Part shown: piece after piece, positions 11,241 to 21,919 of the stretch
Layout: each line of letters starts with the position of its first letter
Numbering within the stretch: the stretch's first letter is position 1
Source of the DNA: Chlorella sorokiniana
Taxonomy: Eukaryota; Chlorophyta; Trebouxiophyceae; Chlorellales; Chlorellaceae
Reading direction: 5' to 3'
Length of the DNA: 64,000 nucleotides
Assembly: GCA_025917655.1 (NCBI GenBank)
Contig: CP084619.1
Span: 3,143,001-3,207,000, forward strand
Position numbers and translations under genes: made by a program
The notes under the pieces: model-generated
The model's database searches: none
The model's input: only the letters and a program-made list of their open reading frames with translations
Told to the model about the DNA's origin: nothing

Positions 11241-11559
11241 CGAAGGAGGGTCGAGGGGAGCCCGAGACCGGCTCGATCGGATACCAGCAGGCCGCCAAAG
11301 ACCTGTTGGACAATGCCACGCCGCTTCCTCCCCACGATGAGTGATCAGGGGCAGGGCAGCGCTGTGCGAGCGCAGCGTGAGGGCTGCATCGTCGCAGGGT
11401 GCTTCTGGCTTTCAACCACCAGCATTACCAGTGGCCTCAGGTGAGGAACACAAACCGGCAGGAAAAGGTACAACAAATGAAGCCATTCAAAGCAGATGCA
11501 GAGATGCGAACAAGCAAGGGGCAAGGGGGAGACCGGCGCGGCGCTGCCGGCGCCCACCC
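11241..11559. other. Intergenic, same-strand minus genes
   Basis: The region between the eIF4G stop and the coiled-coil gene start should carry the eIF4G 3' UTR and the coiled-coil gene promoter. No gene is seen. Confidence 0.4.
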
Positions 11560-14500
11560 CTATGCCAGCACGCCCAGCCCCTGCGAGCGCAGGAATTCCT
11601 GCGGCGCGGGCATGTCCCCATCAAACTCCGGGTCATGCGCCAGCAGGGCGGGCAGGTCCAGCGCAGCCTCCTTGACCAGCACCAGCAGCCGTTCGTCGCC
11701 GCCCGCCTCCTCCACCGCTTTCAGCGCCGCCGCCACAAATGCGCGGCGCGGCTCTGCCGACTCGCAGCTCCTCACCGCCTCTGCTGCCCAGTCCAGGCCT
11801 AGCAAGCCACCGAAGGCGGCGGCGCCCAGTAGGCGCCCCAGTAGGCGCGGTGCGGCGGGTATGTCGAGCGCAAAGTCCTCCAGCCCCGCCATCACCTCCG
11901 CAGTGCCCTCCTTGAGGTCGTCGCCGCCCAGCACACCGCGCGCTGCCAGCGCTGCCAGCAGGTCCACCAGGCTCAGCTGCTCCGCCTCGCTCAGCGCGTC
12001 AAACGCCTTCTCCAACCCGATCTGCGACGCGCAAGAGGGGCGGGGGGGCGCGATGAGCGGGGTCGACCGGCCAGCAGCACCGTGCGCTCAAGAGTGAACA
12101 CTGGCGGCCTGCTGCTGCGGCATCCCCACCCCAGGGTACCCACCTGCACCAGCTTGGGCATGAACCCTGGCGCCTCCAGCTCCTGCGCAGCCCCCACTGC
12201 CTCTTCAAGGTTTGGCGACGACAGGTAGTCGCTGAACAGGGACTTGCCCAGCGACTCGCGCTCCTCCGCGGACAGGTCGGTGCGGGGAGCCCTGTATGGG
12301 GAGTATGTGTGTGGGGGGGACTCTGGTGGGGCATGTGGCGCAGGCAGGCAAGCAGCGGCATGCACCCTGGCATGCAGCGTGTGCCCTGCAGTTCGTGTCG
12401 GGCCCTGCACCCTAGCAGCAGGGCCGAGGTCTGGGCGGGGTGTTTTTTGCGCAGCCTGTAGACCGCCAAGGCCATGAGGTGCCGCCCCCAGGGGGAACGA
12501 CGCGGCCCGCGAAGGATTAGCTGCAGAGTGTGAGCCCCGGTCGCAGCGGCGGAGCGGAAGGGCAGCGGCAGGGCGGACGACTCGGCAGCTCAGAAAAGCC
12601 CTGCCCCGCCCTGACCCCCCCCCCGGGGCTGCACATCAGGCCGGGTGCGTGCCCACCTGCCGGTGGTGGAGGGCGCCTCCACCTCGCTGGCCACCGCCAC
12701 GTAGTCACCCAGGAAGGCGGAGAACTTGCCGCCGCCCGCGGCCTCGCCACGCCCCGCGCAGCGGCCCACCCCGCGTCGCTGCTCTTGAAGGCTGCAGTGG
12801 GAGCAGGGCACACCACCAATCAGACGCGCCCGGCAGTCCAGCAACGTCACCGCCAGCCGTCGCCAGCCTGGCGCCCTTGCCCCGCAGCCGCCCACCTGGG
12901 AAGAGCTCCACCTCCTCGGGCCGCTTGGCAGCCAGGGGTGGCAGCGCCCGGGCAGCGCCTCCAGCCCCGGGATGGGCACATCCACGATGCCCAGCTCCGC
13001 CTGCGCCTCGCTGCGGATGTCGTCCAGCTTCTTGGCCTGCAAAGTAGGAGGGGGGTCAGAACAGAGCCCAGCCGCTTGCAGTCCTTGCCTGGGGGCAGGC
13101 AGTGCTCGCTGCCACCGGGCTGCACAAAGGTGTTCATAAGACGGCCTTCACCCTGCTCTGCCCTGCGACGCCCACGCACCGTGAACGTCTCCCTGCGCGC
13201 CACCCAGTGCTGCGCGCGCAGCTCCAGCACGTCCCGCACCACAAAGCGGATGCGGGCGGCATACACGCGGCTGGCCCCCGCCAGGCGCTCCAGCTGGCGG
13301 AAGGCCGCCTCCAGCCGCGCCTTGCCCTTAGCGCTCTTCTCCAGCTCAGCGCCGGCGATGGACAGCAGCTCACACACAGCCTGGGGGAGGGGGTGGAAGC
13401 AGGGAGCGGGCACACGGTGTGTAGCAGCACCACAGGCGGTAGCAGCAGCACGGCTGTTACGTCCACGTCATTCCACTCGAAGCACCACCACACACATGCA
13501 GCCACCAACCCCAGCAAAGGGCACACCCCCTCCCCTTGCCCCACCTCCACGCTGTCCTCTGGCGGGTCGTTGTCGGCCCCCCCAGCAGGTCTGCCAGAAT
13601 GAGCAGCATGATGCGGTCGTTGACCTGGGCCTTGTTGAACAGCTCCGCAATCAGGCGGATGTTGCCCAGCAGGCGCTGCTTGGCACGCCTCTCCGCGTCG
13701 TCGCGCTCGTCGCCAGACAGGCTCTTAAGCTGCTGCGCCAGGGCAGGCAGGGGGCAGCAGCAGCACCGCCACGTGAGCAATCGCAGGTCTGGCGCTGCGG
13801 GGCAAAAAAGCACACGGGCCAACCAGCGGCGGCTGCACAGGCGAGGTCAGCCCGCCACCACCGCGCGCTCCAGCCCCCACCTTGCGCGCCTCCTCTGTGG
13901 CCTCATACTCCTCCTGGCACGTGTTGGCCAGCATCTTCTTGAAGCTGGTGGGCTTGTCCTCGCCTGTGCGTGTGGGAAGGGGTGGGGTGGGGGCTCATGG
14001 GGCACTCTCACCCACACAGTCAGCACCAGCGTGCATCCATGCCAGGTCGAGCGGCAGCGGAGTGGCGCGCCAGGCACGCGTGCAGGCGCAGGCACGCGCC
14101 CCTGCCAGGCGCACCCGGGCGTGGAACTCGGGCAGCGCTGCGTCCAGCTCGCGGCACAGGTCGGCATACATGGCCACAAAGGTGGGCTGCTGCACCGCGT
14201 TCTCAAACACCTGGTGGATGGTGCCCTGCTCAGGGGGAAGGGACAGGGGCAGTGCAGCTCAGCGTCCCCGGCCCTCGTGCCCCCACTGCCTCGGGCACCA
14301 GCCAGCCGGGCGGCGCACCTGGCACCAGTTTGTTTGGGGGCGCGCAGGCGCCAACAACAACCCCGCCCATGCACCCCGCGCCTCACCTGCAGCACCTCGT
14401 ACGCGTTGACCATGGGGATAAGCTGGCTGAGCAGGCGCTCAAACTTCTCCGGGGTGAGCTTGTTCAGGATGCCCTTCACCTTGCGCAGGGTCTGCTCCGC

Positions 14501-15350
14501 GCCCTCGGCTGCTGTGCCCGCATGCCACGCCGTGCGCCCCAAGTCTGTGGCACGTTGTATCTTGGCGCCCTCCCCCGCCGCCGGCCCCGGCCGCCTGGTC
14601 CGGCCGCTTGCCAGGAGGCTGCTGCTGCTGCGTGGCTGCCGCGCCCGACGGGGCGGGCGGGGGCGCTGAGCGTGCACGCCAGTCGCGCTCATCTGCCTCA
14701 TCCGCCGCCACGCGCTGGAGAAGCTGCTGCTGCTGCTCGCGCATGGGGTCATCCGCTGCCAGCAGGATGTCGCTGTTTGAGTACTGCAGCTCCTGGGGCA
14801 CCCTTGTGTAACGCTGCACAAACTTCATGAGGAACTCGCGCGAGTAGTGGATGACCTCGCTCGGCGCCTTCTTCTTGTACTCCTCGGGAGGGGCAGCAGA
14901 CATAGCCTGCATCCCAAGCATTGTGTGCAACCGGTGTGGGTGGAGCAGTGGGCTGCCACTGCCGAAGGCCAGCAGCCCCGCCGCCGCCGCCAGCGGCAGG
15001 GAGAGCGCCGGCGGCGCTGGAACCCTCTGCTTGCTCCTGGCTCCTGGACATGGCCGCCTCGTGCAATTCTGCTAGCTGCTTTCCCTCACTAGTTGTCGCT
15101 GGGCTGCCCTGGCTCTTCCCTCCGCCGCATGATCGGCCATCACCGACTCAAAGCCCATGCAGGAGGTCAGCTCATGCCCCAGCCTGCCTACCTTGTTCTT
15201 CAACCCGATGCCTGCCCCCTTCGCGAAGCCCGCGAAGGGGTTGGCCCCGCCCGGGCGCAGGCTCAGCGGCCGCAGGCTTATGCTGTCTGCGTCCAGCGCC
15301 GCCATCATGCCGCTGTATGTTGCCGGCACCTTGGCAAGGTCACTTGACAT
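11560..15350 (-). CDS. EIF4G: Translation initiation factor eIF4G (MIF4G + MA3)
   Basis: This is the scaffold of the cap-binding complex that joins eIF4E, eIF4A and eIF3 on mRNA. Exons (minus, approximate): 15192..15350, 14387..15071, 14115..14225, 13881..13958, 13545..13732, 13180..13380, 12896..13036, 12657..12791, 12144..12291, 11560..12021. The conserved plant-eIF4G-like segment IHYSREFLMKFVQRYTRVP precedes the MIF4G domain: LRKVKGILNKLTPEKFERLL, TIHQVFENAVQQPTFVAMYA, KPTSFKKMLANTCQEEYEAT, RRAKQRLLGNIRLIAELFNK, MLLILADLL and AVCELLSIAGAELEKS. A C-terminal MA3-like part (LSAEERESLGKSLFSDYLSS, FDALSEAEQLSLVDLLAALA) ends the protein. The short N-terminus resembles eIFiso4G in length. One-base frame breaks occur near 12740, 12945, 13577-13583 (a run of seven C) and 14570-14577. 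They look like sequence errors because the domain continues intact. Confidence 0.87.
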
Positions 15351-15705
15351 GCGCCCGCTTCAGCATGCACAGGCAGGACAGGAGCAGGCCGGGGCAAGAC
15401 CGAGACCCTGGCCAGCGCTGCCATGAATGCAACGAAATGCAGCATTTCTGCATTGATTTCTGGAGAGGATGGTGACACGATGACCGCTCAGCCAAGCCAA
15501 CAGCAGGATGCCGTTAGCGCCCTTGGGCAAGGAGCCAGCGGCGGACTATGCCCGGTTTTCTGGGGTTGGGGAGGAAAGGGGTGCCAACCCTCAACCCCCT
15601 TAACTTTCAACGGGAACTTTTCAGACAGGTTGATACCTATCATGCATGTTTGGAGCAGACCTTGAGCAGCGTTTCGCAGGGGCATGGTCTACAGGGCAAC
15701 TGCCT
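15351..15705. other. Intergenic, eIF4G promoter and MIC10 3' UTR
   Basis: Both flanking genes are on the minus strand. The eIF4G promoter and the MIC10 3' UTR should be here. Nothing further is recognised. Confidence 0.4.
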
Positions 15706-16160
15706 TCATTTGCCTTGAAACAATTCAAGTAGAACGGCATTGCTCTGCTGATATGCGCTACCTAGTCCAAAACCAGTACCAAGCCCGACTGCCGTTGCGC
15801 GGGCGGTGGGCGACCCTGCAGTGCAGCGCACAGCCCACCCACTCAGTTGTTCCAGTGGTGGCAGGCCCACGACGCCCAAGCTCTCATGCAACATGTGACG
15901 ACCAGGGCCCTGGCGAAGAATGTCGCTATGCAGGCCCGTGCATAGCATGGGCGACAACATTTGCCAGGAATCCTTTGGTCGCTGCGCCCAAGGCAAGATG
16001 AATCTCTAGACAAACCGCACTCACTGAGGAGCAGAAGGGCAGCCACGCCGCCTGCAAGCGCTCCATAGCACGTGCGCCGCAGCATAAGGTCCAGTGCCTC
16101 ATCCCAACGGCGGTCGGTGAAGTGCTCCTGCTTGGCTTGCGACCCTGTGGACATGCCCAC
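15706..16160 (-). CDS. MIC10: MICOS subunit MIC10
   Basis: This small inner-membrane protein oligomerises to bend cristae junction membranes in mitochondria. Exons: 16025..16160 and 15706..15815. The product, about 80 residues, has the expected hairpin. A charged lead (RRWDEALDLMLRRTCYG) runs into the first membrane helix ALAGGVAALLLL. A short positive loop (RSPTARAT) is followed by the second helix with the diagnostic glycine ladder AVGLGTGFGLGSAYQQS. Both helices carry the GxGxG-like glycine pattern that drives Mic10 oligomers. The splice (CTCA|GTGAGT to CTGCAG|GG) joins the two helices in frame. The gene is too short to be obvious as one ORF because the intron splits the hairpin. Either Met 1 or Met 3 could start it. 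Confidence 0.88.
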
Positions 16161-17492
16161 TGACGTTTTGCTGCTGCCACCAGACAGACGGGTTCAATCC
16201 ACCCTGCAGCAGCATGTGAAGTAAAAAGAGCTTCAACGCATTGCCACCCTTCACTGAGAACATTGGGTGCGTTAATTTAAGCATCTGTCGTGAACCGCCA
16301 AGCGGCTTCAGAAGGGGAGGTGTCGGGGCTGCAGTGCCTAGTGCAGCCTTAAAGGCAAGCCATACGTTGTTTAATGCTGCTTTTCATACAAGGTCCACCG
16401 CACTGCTAGCACTTGAAAAACCACGGCCGGCGCAAGAGAAAAGAACCGAGCGGAAGCAAAACCCTGGCTACCCACCCGCTTGCAAACTTTTACGACGTCA
16501 AACACCAAATTGGACGCGTTTGCTACCAGCAGAAGCTGCGGTGCGTTAGGCGGTGAAATACAACACTGTTTGGTGGTGTCCTCTGGCCACCAAACACTTC
16601 GATCGCTTGGTTAGTAAGTGTGTAACGACCTCCGATCGCGGAGAACGCACGTCTCCCGCCCCCACTCCCACCGGCAGACAGGCTGGCACAGCGCGGCCCT
16701 TCCGCGGGGAAGCACGACCAACCTTGGCCAAACTTTGGAGTACTGAAGTAACTCAGATGCCCAACCATTACATTTGCCACCATGCCCTCATGCCCTTTTG
16801 CTTGCCTGGCAAGGTATGGCGCCGGAGTTCTTACCATGGGTGTGAGTTTGGTGGGGGGTGGAGGGGCCTGCGTGCGGACAGTCGGCTGGCAGCAAACTGA
16901 TGAATACTTGATCATACAGCTTTGTCATACAGCTCATCGTCCCTTTTTTGGCTAGAGAAGTTATATCGTTTGAATCAGGCAATGGTGAAAAGCGTGGAGG
17001 TCCTTTGAACCATCCACAACCAGGCATCTGCCGTGCGTCACTCATGATGGTCATAAATGAGCTTTTCTGACTGGTGATGAACACCAGCCCGCTGCCATGA
17101 TAAGTTCACTGTTCATTTGAAATCAGGCTAAGCAGTGAACCACATCTATTGATTGCGCTGGACTGCTGATAACCACAGCTCCGCTGCATGCAGAAGCGTC
17201 CCCGCAAACTGCAGTTGGCAACCATGCCGCGGTTGCGTGCAGCACTCTGCTGCTGCTTGTGGTGGCCACTCATTGGCTGTTTGTCAGGACTCAAACATTT
17301 GATTGCAGATTGCCAGCCCTTGGCATGTTAAATCTGCCAGTGTGGGCGTGTGCATATGTGCATCCACCGCCCGTGCACCCTGCAAGGTGAACCCTTCATT
17401 GGTGGAAAATGCACCCATGCATGAATGCACTATCCCTTGCCCGCTTGACATTGTGAATTTGTGTTCGTTTGAGCCAGCCTGCAGCCCGTCGT
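16161..17492. other. Intergenic, divergent MIC10/DUS1
   Basis: About 1.3 kb between two divergent genes, with lower GC than the coding regions. It should carry both promoters and leaders. No conserved ORF was found. A TTCAATCC stretch near 16190 resembles a tRNA T-arm but has no matching acceptor stem. Confidence 0.4.
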
Positions 17493-19615
17493 ATGCTCGT
17501 GGGGACTGCCACTTCCACTGCTGGGCTGCGCACCACAGTGACTGGAGCTGCTCGTCGCTTGAATACGAGGGGACAGTCCCTGGCGAGTTTTGAAAGCGTC
17601 GGGGGCTCGGGGCGCGCCATGCACAAACAGCCGCCGGAACTGGTGCCGCAAGAGGCCAAGGCTTGGGAGTGGTTCAATGCCATGGGGGCTCCAAAATACT
17701 GGGTGAGAATTGATCCTGTCGCAGCGGCTCTCGGCGCAGTGGCTGCTGCCGGCCATCTCCCGCCAGCGGCCCTGCACAGACTCGAATACGGAAGGTTTTG
17801 AGCTTCGCGCAGGTCGCTCCCATGGTGGACCAGAGTGAGCTGGCGTTCAGACAGCTGACGCGGCGGCATGGCGCCACGGGCGCCTACACGCCCATGCTGC
17901 ATGCCCGCCTTTTCTTGGAGACGCCCGCCTACCGCGCCGAGCATTTCACCACCACCGACACGGTGCGCCAAGCCGGCTTGCCACCCTAACTAGTTGAACT
18001 TGCTTGTTTGGGTTGGACAAAGAGGGACTTGCATGGTGGGCAGGTGCTAGATCAGCAGCGTTGGACACGTTCTGGCCGCGCCACTGCTGTTAACGCCTTG
18101 CCTGCCCTGCCTGCCCTCCATCCCTGCATGCCAGGACCGCCCGCTGCTGGCCCAGTTTTGCGCCAACGACAAGGACGTGTTCCTGTCGGCCGCACGCATC
18201 GTGGCTCCCCACGTGGATGGCGTGGACCTCAACCTGGGCTGCCCACAGCGTATTGCCAAGCGTGGCAAGTACGGTGAGCGCTGACCTTGGCGCAGCAGTC
18301 AGCAACCAGTGGTGAAGGCGGTGTACGGCAGCGTGCAAGGCCACGATGCTTGATTTACCCCCTCCCCCACGCGCCCGACCCTTCCCCACCCCAACCCCCT
18401 CCCTCCTCGCTTCACCCAACCAGGCGCCTACTTGATGGACGACCTGCCGCTTGTGGAGGGCATGGTGCGCCACCTGGCGACCAACCTGGAGGTGCCTATC
18501 ACTGTCAAGATACGGCGCTTTGACTGCGTGCAGCGCACCGTGGAGTACGCACAGATGCTGGAGCGAGCGGGGGCCTGGCTGTTGGCCATCCACGGGCGCA
18601 CGCGGGGGAGCAGCGGCGTGCCAGCGAGGTGCTGGCGGAGTGGGAATACATCCGAGCGGTGAAGCAGGTGTGTAATGGGGGCCCGCCGCGGCTGCTGCTG
18701 CAGATGCACGCCGTATACTCGGGAGCTTTGTGCGGCACCCAGAGCCAGGCTCTCTGCCCATGCCAGCTGGCTGAGTGCTGAATTGACAGTGCGGTTTGGG
18801 TGGTCCCCCCCGCCTCGCAGGCCCTGCGCATCCCCGTGCTGGGCAACGGCAACATCCGCACCCTGCGCGACTGCCACACGCTGATGGCGGAGACGGGGGT
18901 GGACGGCGTGATGAGCGCAGAGTCGCTGCTGCGAGACCCCGCCCTGTTCTCGCAGGTGGGCTGAGGCAGCGAGCGTGCGGTTTGCCAGGTGCGCATGCTT
19001 CACAACGAACTTCAGGCCGAGCCCCTCTCTCCCCTGCCCCGCCCCGCAGCGCCGCCTGCGCCCGGACGGCGCGTTTGGCCACCTGGACGGCTGCCAGCTG
19101 CTGCTGGAGTATTGCGACTTGGTGGACCTGCACCCTGCGCCCTGGCGCATGGTCAAGGGACACGCGTTCCAGCTGCTGGGTGGGTGCTCGGGCAGGGGCG
19201 GCAGCCTGCAGCGCCAGCCGCGCCTGTTCGCTTGTCTGCCTGACCTCTGCAGCCAGGCCCTCAGCCACCACCACTCCTTCCCCCTAGAGCAGGCCCCTGG
19301 CTCACCGAGTTCACAGACCTGCGGGAGCAGCTCAACCGATCGCACGAGTGGGGCACCGACCAGCTGCGGGCGCTGGCGCACGACGCCATAGCTCGCATTG
19401 AGGCCACCGGCCGCACGCATCCAGTGCCTGCGCTGTCGGCGCGGGCACTGGCACGCATGGAGGCAGAGGCGGCCAAGCATGCGGCCATTGAGGAGCAGCA
19501 GCGGGAGGCTGACGCGCTTCAGCGGTTGGAGGGTGGGCAGGGCCCGCAGGCAGCAGCACAGGCGGCCGCTGAGCAGCAGCAGAGCATTGAGCGAGCAGCA
19601 GCAGTGGTGGGCTGA
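17493..19615 (+). CDS. DUS1: tRNA-dihydrouridine synthase, DUS1 type
   Basis: This FMN enzyme reduces uridine to dihydrouridine, in the Dus1 family at positions 16/17 of tRNA. Exons: 17493..17702, 17813..17962, 18135..18273, 18424..18667, 18821..18955, 19050..19179, 19293..19615. Motifs: [20 protein letters not shown] (the family VAPMVD), [45 protein letters not shown] (the Dus1 signature), [28 protein letters not shown] and [14 protein letters not shown]. The C-terminus after [17 protein letters not shown] is an alanine/glutamine-rich helix. The first exon adds a basic, Ser/Thr-rich presequence ([20 protein letters not shown]) that could direct the protein to an organelle. A one-base frame break lies in the G run at 18604-18608. 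On the far side the expected [10 protein letters not shown] continues, so it looks like a sequence error. Confidence 0.9.
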
Positions 19616-20437
19616 CGCGCCCCTGCAATTTCATAGACCGATGACTGACAAACTTTAGCACACTTGTGACTGGTGACAGAGTGGAGAGGTTAGCCAGGGG
19701 GCTTGCCTGCAGGTAGCCGCCCAGCGGACCACAACCGTTGGTTGTTAAGTTCTGTGACGGAAGCTGACATGGGCACTGCTGGGCGTTAAGCGGTCCGGCT
19801 GACGCTGTGGCTGTGTGCCGGCCTGCCAGCCTGCACCCTCGTGGCCGCAGTTTTGCAGCATCGGCTGTCACTGGCTGCTGAGCAACCGCTGGCGCACCTT
19901 GGACAGCGGGACTGTCGATGCTGCGTTGAAAGTTCCTCGCTGCTCTGTTGCAAGTAGGATAGCGAGTGCCAGAGGTTGACCTGTAGTGCATCCAGCTCCT
20001 CAGGTCTGCCCTGTTGGCGTCGGCATGAGCCGCCCGGCATCCATGCCGCCGTTGATGCAGCCAGCCTGCAGCATGCCCAAGAGCAGGGAGGAGGATGTCA
20101 CCCGCGCTGGCGACTCCTCCCCCGCTGAACTAAGAATTGTGGACCTGAATTGAAGCCCTGTTGACGAGCAGGGCATGGAATTAGCGAAGTGAAGTGTCGG
20201 CTCGCCAGAGGCATGGGCTGGGATGAACGCTTTCGGCATTTGAATTGTCCACAACAGAATTGCTTTTGTCACTTGTCAGTTTATGATTTAGATGCGAAAC
20301 CGGGCGGCGCCGATCATGATGGGGGTGTGTTGCATGTACAGCTGGGACACAAGGAGCCCAATGGACAGCCTTCGATCTCGATGAAAGGACATCGTAAATG
20401 CACGTCATATTCCCCAGTGCGGTCACGTCAAGTGAAC
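19616..20437. other. Intergenic before DDRGK1
   Basis: Between DUS1 and DDRGK1. A 42-codon ATG-led ORF sits at 20025-20153 on the plus strand and could be an upstream ORF of DDRGK1, but nothing supports its translation. A minus-strand stretch near 19930-20000 reads protein-like but could not be assembled into a gene. Confidence 0.35.
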
Positions 20438-21651
20438 ATGCTCACGCTTGCGGTCGCAGTGGGCTCGCTGCTGCTGATATTGGCCGGCGTGGCGCTGTTC
20501 TTAAAGAATTCCAACAGTCGCGGTGCTGATCAGCGTGATGCAGGGCAGCCACAGGCGAGTGGGGCTTGCCCAACGAGACTTGCCGGCAGTTTTTCGAGCC
20601 TTGAGTGCTGGTCCGGAGCCTTGATGCTTAGGCTTGGCTTCCGCCACAGGAACTGGACATGGGTGCGCCCGCCCGGGGCTTGAATAGGCCGGGTGGCGCG
20701 GCGCGCGGCGGCGGCGGCGGCGTGCAGCACCATCGGACGAGGAGGATGAGGAGCAGGTGACAGACCATGCAGTTCAGTCAACCCCTCCATTAAATGTAAA
20801 CGGTATTTCCCAGGTTTTCAGTAAGCTTTATAGCGGTCTTGTACTCCACGCAGGAGGAGCAGCAGCGTGCCGAACCCGCACCCCGTCAAGTTACTGCTCG
20901 AGACGTAAGCGCACTGCTCAGGGCCACAAACCTAAGTTGGCTACCGTCCCCACCGGAAGCAGTGCTTGAAATGAATGGTCGTCGTCAGGATACCTGTTCA
21001 CAGCCTGGCCTGCGTTTCTTGTGCCTGACAGGCATATGAGGCTCGACGTGCCGCCCGCGAAGCAGAGCGCGAAGCGCAGGAAGCTGCGCAGGAGGAGGAG
21101 ATCCGACGCGCAGCAGAGGAGCGGCAGCGGCGTGAGGAACAGGAGGCTTCCAAATGGATGCATCTCTTCTCGGTGGAGGCGGCGGGCGAGGAGGTGCTGT
21201 CACAGGAGGAGGGGAAGGCGCTGGAGGCACGCTTTGTGGACTACATCAAGCGCCGCAAGACGGTGGCCCTGGACGAGCTGGCAGCCGAGTTTGGCATGCG
21301 CACCCAGGCCGCCATCAAGCGCGTGCAGGAGCTGGAGGAGTGCGGCAGCATCACTGGCGTCATGGACGACCGTGGCAAGGTGAGGGGCGGTTGAAGCAGG
21401 CCACCGCCAACCACGCTGCACACGGTGCCATGCACACGGCACATGTCAACTGACAGATGCTGCCCTGTAACGCTGTGCAGTTCATCTTCATCAGCCCTGA
21501 AGAGATGCAAGCTGTTGCAGACTTCATCCGCCGGCGTGGTCGCATTGGAATTGCCGAGCTGGCAGCAAAATCCGATCAGTTTGTGGACCTGGAGGCAAAG
21601 CCAGCGGCACTTGAAACGGAGTTTGCAGCCGCCATTGAAGTAGAAGCATGA
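20438..21651 (+). CDS. DDRGK1: DDRGK domain protein (UFBP1)
   Basis: UFBP1 is an ER-membrane adaptor of the UFM1 ligase complex (UFL1-UFBP1), acting in ribosome UFMylation and ER quality control. Exons: 20438..20554, 20650..20756, 20854..20904, 21032..21379, 21481..21651. It starts with an ER membrane anchor (LTLAVAVGSLLLILAGVALF). Next come a basic/acidic linker and a long charged helix (AREAEREAQEAAQEEEIRRA). The conserved C-terminal domain reads EEGKALEARFVDYIKRRKTV, TQAAIKRVQELEECGSITGV, MDDRGKFIFISPEEM (containing the eponymous DDRGK) and RRRGRIGIAELAAKSDQFVD. Intron 1 appears to be GC-AG. Exon 2 has an apparent one-base break inside a GGC repeat near 20700-20725. TGTAA follows 41 nt after the stop. 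Confidence 0.92.
20555..20649 (+). other. GC-AG intron 1 of DDRGK1
   Basis: The donor is CCACAG|GCGAGT and the acceptor GCCACAG|GAAC. Only this donor keeps the frame into ELDMGAPARGLNR. A GT three bases further changes the frame. Confidence 0.5.
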
Positions 21652-21691
21652 CCTTGAAACCTTTTACGTTTGTATTTGTCGGTGTTGCTGC

Positions 21692-21696
21692 TGTAA
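21692..21696 (+). terminator. Putative TGTAA poly(A) signal, DDRGK1
   Basis: TGTAA 41 nt after the DDRGK1 stop, on the coding strand and 224 bp before the next gene's ATG. Confidence 0.5.
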
Positions 21697-21919
21697 TACC
21701 GAGCTCACAGTCGCTGGGTGGGTGATGCCGCCTGCCCGCCGCCTGCTGAGACTGCTGTGCTGGCCTTAGGCTGCCACACTGTGCTGTGATCGCAAGTTCG
21801 CAGCAGTCATCGATCGGTTGGCCAGCAGCGATTCGTCACAAGCTCTGCTATGCTCCTCGCCGGCACTTGATCGTGTTGCACAAATTTCTGTCAAGCGAAT
21901 TGTCAGCAGCGGGCAAGGC

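Noticed and set aside
12530-13942. 470-codon open frame on the plus strand
   Set aside because: It lies antisense to the conserved MIF4G/MA3 exons of eIF4G and has shadow-frame composition.
16140-16215. tRNA-like GGTTCAATCC near 16191
   Set aside because: It resembles a T-arm, but the upstream sequence has no pairing acceptor stem, D-arm or anticodon arm.
20025-20153. 42-codon ATG-led ORF upstream of DDRGK1
   Set aside because: It could be an upstream ORF, but there is no conservation or frame evidence, so it is not called as a gene.
19780-20272. Possible minus-strand gene with segment LDALQVNLWHSLSYLQQ
   Set aside because: It reads protein-like, but I could not find splice sites giving an open frame on both sides.
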